In this document: one piece after another, positions 49,190 to 61,370 of the stretch | Position numbering within the stretch: position 1 is the stretch's first letter | Layout of the letters: every line of letters begins with the position of its first letter | Source of the DNA: Struthio camelus | Lineage: Eukaryota > Chordata > Aves > Struthioniformes > Struthionidae | Reading direction: 5' to 3' | NCBI RefSeq assembly: GCF_040807025.1 | Contig: NC_090951.1 | Coordinates: 29,663,573-29,727,572 of the forward strand | Length of the DNA stretch: 64,000 bases | Translations under genes and position numbers: made by a program | The notes under the pieces: generated by a model | What the model saw: only the letters and a program-made list of their open reading frames with translations | Databases searched by the model: none | Told to the model about the DNA's origin: nothing

Positions 49190-52100
49190 GTATGGGGCAT
49201 ATTTTAATGACTTTTGGGAAAGAGATTCAGGAATGTTTCACTTGCTTGGAAAACAGAAATAGAAGGGTAATAACTTGTATTCTACAAGTTCAAAAGATTA
49301 AGTGATGAAGAAATTAAGAACTGTTGATGACTTAAGTGTGTCTGATATATAGTCTCATTTCTTGGTTTCTTCCTTTCCTTCAGAATGCCCAGAAGAGGCA
49401 TATGACCCACGTTCCTTGTACGAAAGACTTCAGGAGCAGAGAGAAAAGAAGCAGCAGGAGTTTGAGGAGCAATTTAAATTCAGTAAGCACCAGTTTTTTC
49501 CTTTTTTTTTTTTTTTTAACTGAAAATAAGCGAATTGCATATTCTGTCTGCAGCAGCTGTGTACATCACCTGACTAAAAGGACATGTCTGTGTGTCATGT
49601 TTATCTCTCAACATTATTTGAGATTTTTAGAAAAGTATTGTAACGATATTGTGTTTTTTAAAAGACAGTAGATTTTCCTGCAGATAATGTATTATTCTCT
49701 GCACCAAGGCAACACTGCGCACATGTGAAACTTAGGAGTTGCTTGCAGTTATTAAGCTTCATTCTTGTAAAGTCTGGAATACCAGGCTTTAAACAAACAA
49801 AACAAATAAAAACAAACAAAAAATTTTGACATCAGTTCATGGTAAAGTGGAAAGGTAAGCTGATTTCCTGACTCTGAACTCATGCTGTAACACAAGACCA
49901 TCTTGCATGAATCAATAAAAAGAAATCCTGTTCCAGCCAGCGTTACATTTCTTACCCATAATTAGTTGAGTCAAACTTCCGTAAGTGACTTGAAGTTAAT
50001 GTTAACATTCAGAGGAAGTAAATATGCAGGAGTTTATTCTTCAAAAACTGGATGCTTAGCTCTTGTGGAAATGGACTGAAAAACCTAACTTCTCCTGATG
50101 TTTAAATTTCTGGTTTTATAGAAAAAGTCTTTGCATTTGTATCACCTCTGTATGTGCTGTTGAGTGCAAAGATGATAATGAGAACTAGAAAAGTATTAGT
50201 CAACCATTTTGGAAGAAAGGGGACTATTGACTCTATCTAAAGAGAAGTGAGGATGATGCTGTGGGACTCCGTTTTAAGGTGGGTCCTAATCAATGTTGGT
50301 CTTTAGCTGGAAGCCTTATCCTCAAACTATTGTGTTTTTTTTTTTTAAGTTCCAGTATGCATAAATAGTTTTTTTGTGTGGCAACAAGAAGAAAACTGTA
50401 GGACAAATGGAAACAAATGGAACATTTGTTTCCATTAATTTTGGTACAGTGTTTTGAGTTCTGTTAAATACACTCCCTGATTCTGCAGATACTACCAAGC
50501 ACAATACCAATTACCATAATGACCTTACTGATTTTTTTTTTTTTTGTAGTAGATACTAGTAGAATCATTCCTGCAGCCAAATTGCTTTGGGAGAAGATCA
50601 TTGTCGGGATGACTATGGACCACCAGTTTACCTAATCAGAGTTGAGACAAATTTGGCCTTCTGTGACAAGTTTTGTCCCTTCACATGCTTTCATTTCCCT
50701 TAAAATTTCCCTTATTTCAACTATCCACAGGAATTTTGGAGGAATAGGAAACGAGTTCTGTTTTTCTGCGTTATCATTCTGATCAGTCAGAATTGATGAC
50801 GGGACTTGGGAGAGCAAAAGCAGTAACGCTGAAAAATGTATGTCTGCGTAAGCACCCAAAATTAGTTAGTCTAAAACTCTTGTGTAGATAAAAGACAACA
50901 TACAGGCTAACTATTCTTCCTTCTGCCAGATTATTCAGCATTGAAAAAATGTCTTCTAACGTTTACCTTTTTAAAATAAAATAATTTTACAATTTCATTA
51001 TAGCATTTTGAATGAAAAATATTACCAATGTCCTCTAAATTGTCACTTTTAAATTTTCTTTCTGAGCAATGATGATAATCAAAATAAGGATAAACGGAAA
51101 TGGTTTTCTTTCTCTTAAGTTGCACTACTATTGTTAGTGGTGAAAAGTACAAAGATGAGCATTAATGCAGGTCTTCAGCTGTCCCTACAGAATTCCTTCT
51201 GACCTACTGCTGTTAGAACTGCTTTTGAGATGGAGAGTTTCCATTTTACTTCACTAAACGTTTAATCCGGGTCATCTTTGGTGATGTGACTAAACAATTT
51301 ATGTCCCGGTGGCCACCAGGCAACTGACGGCTAGTGGCCTAGGAGTTGAATACTTCTAATAGCTGTCCAGATTGCTTCCCTTGCCTTGTTGTATTAGGTC
51401 TGTAGTGCCTTCACTTTGTTTTAGGAAACTTGTAAACCAAGCACTGGAATGAGAGGCATCCGTGAGAGGGGGGGTTGGAGAAATAAGCCAAATACTGCTT
51501 TTAAGGCAACCCTTATAGAATAACAGTACTGAGAAACCTGCAATCTGGAGAACAAATGCTTCTTTCTACTAAATATTTCTTTCTACTAAAGGAGTATTTA
51601 GTAGGTAAGCTCTGCAATACCAGCTGTAAGAACCTCTTCAGCTGCTTCTCTTAGTTCTCAGATCAGGCAGCCATACAATGAAGTTAATTCATGTCACTTG
51701 GTCAAAAAGTGTCCAGAGTTTCGCTGCTTTTGCTGTCTGTCTGAAGAGGCCTTGAACAGCAATGAGTGGTGCAAGTTACTGTTTGGACACTTAGGAATGA
51801 GTTCTGCATTCCTACAGTTGAAAAGACTAGGGTTCAGTGTTTAAAAACTAATGTTAAAATTGATTTCTACACATCCATCAAAAACAGAAGCTTACTGATT
51901 ATTGGTGTAAAAGGATTTATTAACTTGTCATTAAAGTGAATAGGACTTGACTACGCAAGCAGAGATTAAAAAATGTGTGGCTACCTCATGTGAAGGCCTA
52001 AAAATCCTGACATGGAATTCAATTCTAATAGAGGTATACAGGCGAAGATTTCTCAGGATGACTAGAAGCAGAAAGACTAGGTCTTTTTAAAACAGCATTT

Positions 52101-55100
52101 TTGTTATAAATATATTATTTTGACTGAGAGACATTGAAAATTTGCAGAACAGAAATTCAAAGACCTTCGTACTGAACTAGTGTGTGCTCTCCTTAAAGGA
52201 AGATAAAGTGTTTACATGTTTAGAGAGAATTTATTTTTATTTATTTTTATTTTGAAATTAAGACTTGTTTTGATTCTTTTTCTTAAACAGATGTTGATCT
52301 CTGTCAAATCTCTAGTTGTTGACTTTAAGGAAATGTACTTCCTGGTTTGAGGCAAGATTTATGGGGAGAAGTAATGTCTTTTTTCCAATTATTGGTTAAT
52401 TTCATAGTGCCTTTTGAGGAGACAGGTTTAACTCACCGTCTAAAACCAAAGCAACAAATATATCATTGCTTAATGTTGTTATTCCTTGTTTTGTGTAACC
52501 TGTTCCAAATGGCAGTTCATAACTGAAGAAAGGCTGCTTGTGCGAAAACTTGGTTAATTTTCCCTAATTATATTAGCAAGTCTGGTAGCATTACACGGCT
52601 TCTTTCTACAGATTTTGCTTTGCTTTTCTCCTTAGTAATACTGTTGTATTCCAACTGTATTAATCTGCTGTAGTTTGTGTGCTTGAGTGTTTAAGAGCTC
52701 AGGCTTGTTAGCATCCGGTATCATTAACCAGCAAGTATTTTTACTTAATTGCAGAAGCAAGCAGATAGCTTATCCTTCGTGGAGTTTGCTTTGTACCCTT
52801 TACTTGGCTGCATAGAGTAACCGCTAAAGTATGCGATTTACTCAGCCACCCAGGACTCTACTCCCTACGTTCCCAGTGCTCTATACAAACTGTCCCACCT
52901 CAGCAGTGTTAGAAATGTCATCTACAAGATGTGGGTGGTTACCTACATTTTATGAGGCACTTTGAAATCATTGCATGAAAAATGCTGTAAGCGAATCGCT
53001 AACTAATGCGAGAGAAATACCTACTCTCCAAATAGCTTTAGCTTATAAATATGCATTCTTTTCCTTTATTCAGAAAATATGGTAAGAGGCTTAGATGAAG
53101 ACGAGACACATTTCCTTGATGAGGTTTCTCGGCAGCAAGAGCTAATAGAAAAGCAACGAAGAGAAGAAGAGCTGAAAGAACTGAATGAATACAGAATATC
53201 CTTTGCACTGAAATGGCTGGCAGTGGTATATAGGAGGTTAAGAGACTGTACTGTAAGTTTATTCTGTAATTTGCAGTCTTCCTATAAAACCGCTGTACAG
53301 AACATGTACAGTAATACCCTTTTAACGTTTAATTTTTTTTTTTCATAGTTTTGATTACCCATATTAGTGTTTGGGTGTTTTTCCTCCCCACCATGTTCTC
53401 AATATTTTTCCTTTTCCCCAGTTGTTTTTTTTCCTTATTGAGAGTAAGAAATATCAAAGCTAAATGGAGAAAGTGAATTTAAAGGAAACATGGGCTGTAA
53501 CTTCTAATCTTTTGCTTTTGTCCTTCTATTGAAAACCAAATATTATAGAGCTGTTTGTTTTTAACTGTATATTGGCTGTATGTAAGGTACCTGTTTGAAA
53601 TAGTGTTTGAATTGCTCTCTCCGTTATTCATCTTGAAGTATTAGATATGTTTTCCCCTGCTGATAGCTGCAAGATGAGAAATTAAGAATAAGTGAAGCAG
53701 CCATGCAGACGTGACTTTCTTTCGGAAAGCCAGCACCAGAGGAGGCTTGGCTGCTTGAGATAATACAGTCTTTCAGGCAGTGCTAAGTTCAAGCCAGTTA
53801 GGATTTGCTGTTAAATGCCACTGTTCATGAAGATGTGCTGGAGAGCAATATAGGATGCTTTTTCTCTCTAATCTTTGCCGAGGAGGGGATGTTGGGAATG
53901 ATTTCAGGACTTCTGCCAGTGCTAAGCTGAATGCTGTTTTCTTTAAGGGTCAGGCGGAGAAGTGGTTTACCTGATTTGTGCAGCAGCTGATGGTTCCTTT
54001 GTCTCTTTTTGAATCCTGATGAAAATCATCACTTTACATAGTCAGTGAACAAAGTGCAAGTTTTCTGGGATGTTTTGATATAAATGAAAGAGTTTATGGA
54101 CACAAGGAAGAACAAAAGCTCATATTTATAAGGTGACCAAAAATAGTGAGCAAAAAAAGCTGAATAATGCTGGTGCTAGAGATTTGCATTACCATGTATG
54201 AGTTAATAATCTATAGTGGAGAAGATTTATAACTTGATTGTGAGTTCTGTGAAGAACGTCTTAAGTTCTCTCACCAATTTGTCTTTATAAAAAAGGCAAT
54301 ACTGTTACATTTTTTTCCTTCAGAAATAGGCCATAGCTGGCAGGTGGGTTTGGAATATTGCCTTGGTCTATTGGATCTAATGATGGGGTGTTCATGGGAT
54401 ATATTTAGGTTCTGTGATATTTGCTCGCGGGTCTGGCAGATGCAAGGATGTGCACTATAGGACTGTGCTGTAGAAGCAGCTGACAGCTCTAGTTAGGTCA
54501 CGTACGTCCAGAGGGGAACTGTACCAGCCCAGAAGGAGTGTTCTGTTGCCTTGGATTAGTCACATAATAAGTACCCTGATCCCTGAATTTACTGAACAGG
54601 GCCTCTTCCAGAGTTAGTGCTTCTAACCTCAGTCTTTGCAGGCTTAATAGTGTCTTCTGGTTTTATATCCAAAGTCTTGCTGTAAATTAAACTAGAACTC
54701 ATTGGTAATGGTGCGTGTAGAGGGAGATGCTTTTGTCTGAGGTCACCTCATCTCACAAAAAGCTGAATTTTGCCCATTCTTGTTCTTCGTTCCACCTTTT
54801 TCAAACATAACATTGCAGGCAACCTCAGAGCAACTTGCAAAGGGGCTCATCTGCCAACTTTTGGTAGTATTCTTTCAAAATGCAAAATATGTTCTTACAG
54901 CATTAAGCATAAGCAGATTGTTACTAAAGGTTTATCACTGTAGTGACAAAATGCACTAGGTACTGTGTAAAAACTGCTGCCTCTGGTGGTGCTGCACAAT
55001 AGCTCTTCCAAACTAAAAAGAGGAATGTCAACTCAGTCGGTTTGATTATTTGGTCTTTTTCCTGTTATGACATCCAATTTAAGCTACCCAGAGGCATTTT

Positions 55101-58100
55101 AGGTAAAGAGCTACATCGATATTCTGTTACAGAGTTTTGTTGGGTTTTTTTGAGGTTGAACCATCATAAAGTCGTATATTTTAAGGATAAAAATGACTTA
55201 CAGTATTTTAAAGCTGTTTTGAGCGTAAGAAATTTTTATGCATGTCTATGTAGAAATTTTACTTCATATTAAATGATTTTTTTCCCTTTGCTCCTTAGCC
55301 CTTCTTCATTTCCTGATTGTATTTAAAGATTTTACAGTGTTTTTTTTTTTTAAGCCAGTTCCAAGAAATGTTTGAGAGCAACTTCTTCTTGTCTTAAATA
55401 TTATGCAAACATAGAAAGAACCCCTCTCCAAGAAACTTAGGCTTTCCTATAGAAGAGCTTTTTTAGTGCAGTTGACATTTAAGGTTGAGACATTTATCTT
55501 AATATAGTCTTACTGAGAGAGGACACGCTTTTGCTAGGTATAGTATTACATTTGCTAGTAATTGCAGTACATATAAAAATCTCTGAAGCTGGTGCTCATT
55601 CTTGTTTAATGTGCAGTGTCTCTGGTAGTTTAGGAGTATTAAGAGAATAGCGTCCTGGACAAAAGTGAAAAGCCCATAATATGGTATCCTTTAAAAGAAA
55701 AGGCTTTGGTTTCGTCAGCAAGGTTTTTGTAGTACGGTATTAGAAGGTAGCAGGGCAGTGAACATTAAGTGTGGAAGAGACAAATACTACAGTGTGTGGA
55801 AACGTGTGTTGCAGCAGGAAGCTATTTTGATTTTAAAAAATGAACTTTCAGATTACTTCTTCTAGCCACACGATGGCACTCCTGTGTCATCTTAAACAGT
55901 TGAACAGCATGGTTTTGACTGAGACGGTTGGTTGAGGAAGCAATAAGTTTGGGTTACTGATGCATCCTGAGGAAAATCAAATGAGGAAAGACATCTGAAC
56001 ACTCACAGTTCCAAAGTGATTGGTGACTTTGGCCGACGTGTTGTTTCAAAGCAAGATGTAAGAGTTTTTGATTAGCAAGTGTTTAGTGGAAAAGAAAAAC
56101 AAACCTCTGCTACTTTAAATATGTGGTCCATCAGTATGAAAGTCTCTATCTAATATTGACATGTAACATTTGGCATACCTGGGAAACTCAGGGCTTGGTT
56201 GTGTCATCTGATCAATAGAACTGCATTCAAAGAAGACACTAATAGAAAACTAGCTTTAAGGTTATAAACAAATATCCTTTTAAGTTAGGCCGATTTTCCT
56301 TTACTACTCGCAACTGTAAAGTTTCGGAGAAGCTTTTATGACTCCAGTGGTACCTCATTAACAACTGTGATCTTTGAGACCTCATTTTGACATGCAACTG
56401 AATGTTAATCATGTTATAGGGGACAGGACTAGATACTGCCATAGGAGGAGATCTCTTTGGTGTGTTCACACTTCCAGGCTCTTTCTTATCTGATTTGAGA
56501 ATCTTAAACTTCTGCATTATAGATTTCATCTGCGTCCCACCTTTTTTTAAGTCAGTTAGTTTTTCTGTGTGTTCATAGTCTTTTGGGTGAACGTTGAATT
56601 CCCATACACCATTAATCAGATTTGCCTCCTTCCGTTTGGAGTTAATGTTCAAACTGGCAGTGAATGAGCAATCTGCTTCAGTGACAACATTGTGGCCCTT
56701 GCAAAGAAATGGGCTGAGAAAAGTTAGCGTGGTAATTGCCAATACAGAAAACTGAACTATTTTGCCCTCCTGGTAGAGGGAAGTACTGGTTTGCCCATTG
56801 CAATTTTGGTCCAGTCCAAACTTTTTGTTTCTATTACCTTTAGTAAAAGGCAGGAAGATGTCCGTGTTTATGGATGCTGGACGTGCTATGTGTTTGCCCT
56901 TTCCTACTTCCGAAAAGAGGTTCCTGTTCTATGTGAGCTGTTGTTTGCTGCCTGGAGGTCTTTAAGGGGAGAGCTGGTACCTGAAGCAGCACCTAAGTGA
57001 AAAGTGTGAAGGCTCTTCTGGCCAGATAAACGTCATTACAATAAATCTATTTCGGTGGAGTATGTGAATGAACTTCAGTTGCTGCTGTCAGCGGGGCTGG
57101 CTAAATATATCAGAGAGGAAATGTCTGTTCTCTCCATTCCTTCCTTATTGATCCTTAACCCTTAATTCACAGCACTCTCACCAAAGTGGGAGTCAGTACG
57201 GACCCAAAGAAGGAAACTGAGAAGAAATTGCCCACGAAGTCAGTGGAAAACAAGAACAAATTCTCTCAGGCAAAGCTGTTGGCAGGAGCTGTGAAACACA
57301 GAAGGTTAGTTTCACACCTCTATAAATTCATGAGGATCGGAACCTAGTTATTAGTGTAAAGGGAGATAGGCCAAAACTGCCTCCAGAGAGTGAGGTGTGA
57401 ACCTTAGCCCTAAAAAAAAAAAAAAAGGGGGGGGGGGGGGAATAAGAAAAGACCAGCCTTGTTTCTATAGGCTCTTGCAAGCTGTGGGGAAAACATGAAA
57501 CAATTCAAATAGATAAGCATGTGTAAAGCAAGTGGGTAGACTTCTTCATTCTAGAACTGCCAAGCTTGTGCAACCTTGCTTTGGGATCCAGAGGCAATCT
57601 ATTTTACATCTCTATTTGAAAATGTCAGTGTCACCTCACTCATGTAAACTGCTGAATTATGCAAATATGAATCAAATTATTTTATCTGTGTCCAAAATTG
57701 TTATTTTGAATTGTTGCTGGGGGCAGCATGTGGAAGAGGTAGGTTATGAGAAAAGAATCTTGTGTACTGATCTGATCCTGAGGGCAACAGGCAAACTTCC
57801 CTTGTTTCTCGCTGATTTGCATTGATACAACACACCTTTCTATCACAGAGAGATGGTAGTTGGGTTCAGGGTCTGTTTGCTGTTTGGCCTTGGCCTGCAA
57901 ACATAGCTGCTGATGTGCTGCAGATTATGGAGAAATTAGGTATCGGGCCAGATTTGTTTCCCGTAGACCAGTCATCTCATAATTAAGACTATCACTGACA
58001 TCTAGAAGTTGAGTTAATGTTTTTGAATCTGTCCCAGACAGTGAGAGATTCTTTCAGAAGCTTCTCTTGTAAGGCAATGTTTAGTTCCCAATACAGCAGT

Positions 58101-59241
58101 AACTGTTTGCATGTCTGTGGAAGCTGAAGTGTGCTCTTCCAACACCTAATGTATGGTTTTTGGATAGTTGTTTGTTTGGTTTTTAGGGCAGAGGAGAAAA
58201 ACCCTTGACTGATAACACATAGCCAACAATGTTTTCTTTTCTCTATAACTACTAGACTTAAGCCAGTAGGATGTAGAGAAAGAGCTGGCATGTTCTTCAT
58301 GGCACATCTGAAGTCTACAGATGGCATCTGTTTGAAGAGACCGTCTTAAAACTAACGTGCCAATGCCACCACAGACTTTTCTTTGCAGTCTTCTATTTCT
58401 GCAGAGCTATCATCTATTGCAAACTGGCCAGGATCAAGTGTAGCAGGAGTTCAACGACTGCTCTCTGGGTTGCAGTTTGCCTTAACTGGCTTCTACTCTC
58501 TGCACAGAATAACCTTTCATCTGTTCTGCATGTTTTGACAGGGACGGAAAAGAATTAATACGTAGAAATGCTGATATTTCATCACTGGAGTTCATCACAG
58601 CTGAGTTTAGGAAGCATGTGTTAATGCAGATGGCTTAGGATTGGGAACATGCAAGGGGGAAAAAACTGTGACAAGGAAGAGCTATAGAAGATCTGAGGAG
58701 TCAGAAGTCTGAGTAGTGCTCCATTTCTCCAGTACTGCTTTGGACCCCAATAGGATCCCTTTCTCTGTTAGGTCAGACGCTGCAGCTGCATGTGAAATGC
58801 TGGAAAGCTTCCTAGGCTTCTTACTGGGTACAAGATTTCAGAAGTCTTAGAATAGGCCCTCTGGGTGCTTGAGGGAGGGTAAGAAAACCCTGGAAGGGGA
58901 AAAACACTGGTGTTACACCAGCAAGTGGGGTAATCGTCCACTTGCTACTATTCAAACATATGGTCATGTGGGTTGGCTGAAGCTCATGCAGTCATCCCTG
59001 TGGGATTATTTTCAGCTGGAGAGGCAGCCCTGGAGTTAGCTCTGTGTTACTGTACAAGAGATCTGTCTTGGATTCCTAGAGGCATATTTCTGTTTCCCAG
59101 GTTAATAGGGGATACCTGTAGTGTAGGTATTGAGTCTTTCCAGGATTCTGCCATGTTCCCTGAGGGCCTTCAGTTAACAACAGTTAGAAATGGTAATGGT
59201 CTTCAAGGGACTCTGCTGGAATTCTCTGTAGCGTTTGAAGC

Positions 59242-59272
<31 letters not shown>

Positions 59273-60817
59273 CATTAACTTCATGGTAATCAAGTGGCTG
59301 CTCCTGAGGAACAAGACAATTCCTTATTTGTTTACAGTTCGGATGGTGGTAACAGCGTGAAGAGGTTGAAACTAGACACTGACCATGATGAGAAGAATCA
59401 AGGTATGTCCTGACTTCTGCATTAGGGAAGCTGGCTGCCTCTCACCTGAATTGCTAACTTAATTACCAGTGTTAAATCTGATAGAGGGTTTGCTTTTCCC
59501 CTCCTTCATTATGCAAGGCAGCACAGACTGGATGGCATGTTATCTCTTCAAGCACTAGAAATGGTAACTAGAGGCACTGACAGATGTTGCAGCCATTATA
59601 GAAAACAGGCCTAGAAAGAAGCTCTATGGGTCATCAGTCCATCCTCTGCCTAAACCATTCCTGACAGATATTTGTCTAAGCTGCTCTTAAATCTCCACAG
59701 TCAGAGACTGTGCACCCTCCTTAGGCAGTTTATTCTAGTATTCAGCTGATTTTACCCTTAAAGTGTTTTACCTGATAACTGCTGTAAGTCTCCTTAGCTG
59801 CATTTCAAGCCTAATGCTTGTCATCTGGTCCACAGGAGACATGGAGAACAGATCATCCCTTTCTCTTCCCCCTCCTGGGTTGCCCCCCCCCCCCCCCCAC
59901 ACTCCCCAGCAGCATATGCTGTATTTGTGTACATCCACTATCAACTTTTCATGCTATGAACTGACCTTGTCCATCATGAAATGAATTTCTTTTGGAAAAT
60001 TATGGCCAACTATAAGGAAAATGAAGTTGCGTTTCAGTCTTAGCTGTCATGGCTGCAATTGACTTGCTGTCAAGATACCCAGACGCAAATAGGATGAGCT
60101 GCAATTGTGTAATGACAACCCAAGGCGTTTTCTGAAACTCCTTCTGTTCAGTTAACTTTCAGAACACTGGAAAAAATTAATTAGCTTTGGAAGATTGGAG
60201 ACATTGACTAGCAGAGCAGTGGAATGAAACTTTTTCCCAACTATGCTATTACATGGCAAAAAAATTCAATTACACAAAGCAGAGCTATTTATTCTTATTT
60301 AGTGGGCTTAGTATTTGACAAGCATCAAACTGACAACTTCAGAATAAAAATCTGTAATACTGGCACAGAGCTGGACTTGAACTAGTGATGAGGAAAAATC
60401 CCTTGAGGTAGCAAGTCCTCCCTGTCAGAATAGCTTTAGTGTAGCATAAAGCTGCCTTATGCTTTAATTAAATCCTGCATTCATTCACTGCTGATGTGGC
60501 AATAAGCAGGTGAATGACACACAGCTGTTCCTGTGCTGCTAGACTGATTAAAAGACCTTTCCTGCACTCTGGTTTTTGACTAAGGTACCTTTCTTTCAGA
60601 AAAACCATCCGGTGTTCCCTTGGGGAGCAGCTCAGTGGGAGGCTCCACAGTCCACTGTCCCTCAGCAGCAGTGTGCATTGGGATCCTGCCTGGCCTGGGC
60701 GCCTACTCGGGAAGCAGTGATTCGGAGTCCAGCTCGGATAGTGAAGGCACTATTAATTCCACTGGAAAGATTGTCTCTTCTGTCTTTCGTAGCAACAGTT
60801 TCTTTGATGGTCCATAA
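49060..60817 (+). CDS. PSME3IP1: PSME3IP1 (FAM192A/NIP30/PIP30), PA28-gamma interacting protein (6 coding exons, complete)
   Basis: PSME3IP1 is a nuclear protein that binds the proteasome activator PA28-gamma (PSME3), favours its association with the 20S core and affects its link with Cajal bodies (published knowledge of the human protein). Six coding exons join in frame to 768 nt (255 residues; human 254 from memory). The N-terminal NIP30 domain (about 1-117) is charged and helical: [33 protein letters not shown], then MVRGLDEDE and [20 protein letters not shown]. The middle (118-183) carries [16 protein letters not shown]. The C-terminus has a conserved block ([20 protein letters not shown]) followed by an acidic Ser cluster ([12 protein letters not shown]), a likely CK2 substrate. 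The third intron is U12-type AT-AC. No breaks were seen. Confidence 0.97.
49384..49482 (+). CDS. PSME3IP1: PSME3IP1 coding exon 2 (residues 44-76)
   Basis: Encodes [19 protein letters not shown] followed by [14 protein letters not shown] and a split Lys codon. The acceptor is TTTCCTTCAG and the donor A|gtaagc. The preceding intron is only 194 nt. Confidence 0.97.
53074..53195 (+). CDS. PSME3IP1: PSME3IP1 coding exon 3 (residues 77-117), ends at a U12-type donor
   Basis: Encodes [20 protein letters not shown], then [20 protein letters not shown]. The acceptor is TTTATTCAG. There is no usable GT donor where the homology ends. Instead the exon stops at AGA and the intron opens with ATATCCTTT, the U12 AT-AC donor. 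Confidence 0.95.
53196..57170 (+). other. PSME3IP1: U12-type AT-AC intron of PSME3IP1
   Basis: The intron begins ATATCCTTT (53,196-53,204). It ends ...TCCTTAACCCTTAATTCAC, with a branch-site match TCCTTAAC at 57,152-57,159 and the terminal AC at 57,169-57,170, about 12 nt after the branch adenosine. These are the hallmarks of a minor-spliceosome AT-AC intron. Splicing at these exact bases keeps the frame and gives R|STLTKVG, aligned without gap to the human R|NNLKKVG I recall. The 4-kb intron also holds a long antisense open frame (56,239-56,928). Confidence 0.93.
56239..56928 (-). other. 229-codon stop-free frame, unrecognised, antisense inside the U12 intron
   Basis: The frame opens after a TAG at 56,931-56,929 and runs to a stop at 56,239-56,241. 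The first ATG comes only about halfway. The composition looks protein-like ([52 protein letters not shown]), but I do not recognise a family. No splice sites, promoter or poly(A) tail were identified. It may be a decayed retrocopy or unclassified repeat, or chance. Confidence 0.25.
57171..57304 (+). CDS. PSME3IP1: PSME3IP1 coding exon 4 (residues 118-161)
   Basis: Encodes [20 protein letters not shown], then [18 protein letters not shown] and a split Ser codon (AG|T). It is entered from the AC acceptor and leaves at donor gttagt. The first part varies between species; the [14 protein letters not shown] part is conserved. Confidence 0.95.
57305..59337 (+). other. PSME3IP1: PSME3IP1 intron 4
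   Basis: About 2.0 kb. It contains an A15-G14 junction (57,412-57,440) and an A27 run (59,242-59,268). No other gene is supported. Confidence 0.7.
59338..59402 (+). CDS. PSME3IP1: PSME3IP1 coding exon 5 (residues 162-183)
   Basis: Encodes [20 protein letters not shown] followed by Q and a split Glu codon. The acceptor is TTGTTTACAG and the donor gtatgt. Its VKRLKLD stretch is a plausible basic nuclear-localisation patch. Confidence 0.95.
59565..59985 (-). mobile_element. Old CR1/L3-like LINE fragment
   Basis: The fragment is recognised by wording such as gggtcatcagtccatcctct, ttgtctaagctgctcttaaa, tccttaggcagtttattcta and aggagacatggagaaca. This is the pattern of older CR1 (L3-like) copies read on the complementary strand. 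It is strongly diverged and is interrupted by a C16 run (59,883-59,898). It lies in PSME3IP1 intron 5. Confidence 0.65.
60600..60817 (+). CDS. PSME3IP1: PSME3IP1 coding exon 6 (residues 184-255) and stop
   Basis: After the acceptor TTTCTTTCAG it encodes a Gly/Ser-rich lead-in, then [35 protein letters not shown] and [18 protein letters not shown] before TAA (60,815-60,817). This is the most conserved part of the protein and the region reported to contact PA28-gamma. Confidence 0.97.
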
Positions 60818-61370
60818 CAAAATCCCTCCATGTGTAATGTAGTGCAAAGTATCTTCCAAAGCCCTGGTGGATGCTTGATGCATCCTTCTGCCCCAAATAT
60901 AATCTGCCTAGCTAACCTTTCAACTTTAAACCTTGGTATCCTCAGATTCTTCTAAAATAACCCATGGAATCCTTCCCCTCCCCCCCCCCCAACTTTCCAT
61001 TTCTGGGTGCATACTGAGCCTGAGAGAGAGGTTACCACCCTAAACCAGAGGGCACACCTACTAATATAATCAAGGTCTGGGGATAGGGAGGAGAAGGCCT
61101 TATCTTTTAAATTTCTTAGGGAAAGAAAAAATTTTCCTGGTGATCTAAGAAGTTTATACAAGACTAACAGGCAAAAGAAAAATTTACTTGAAGCACTGAA
61201 GTCTTGTAGAAACAGCCATGTGTTCTGTTTTAAAATGTCATTTTTATTCTGTATTTGAGAAATGGGGGCAGAATAAAAATCAAGCAGATGGTGAAGTGTA
61301 GATTGCCATGACACTGTAAAAAAAGTTTTAGTGTTACATGATTAAAGACATTCTGAATGCATTTCTATCC
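60818..61370 (+). other. PSME3IP1: PSME3IP1 3' UTR
   Basis: Non-coding sequence after the stop. Poly(A) signal candidates are AATAAA at 61,272-61,277 and ATTAAA at 61,341-61,346, so the transcript probably ends by about 61.3-61.37 kb, with a 3' UTR of 0.5 kb. A C10 run lies near 60,981-60,990. Confidence 0.7.

Noticed and set aside
53079-53348. PSME3IP1 exon 3 read as an 89-codon frame ending in a hydrophobic tail
   Set aside because: The tail after residue 117 is read-through into the AT-AC intron. Homology stops exactly at the U12 donor.
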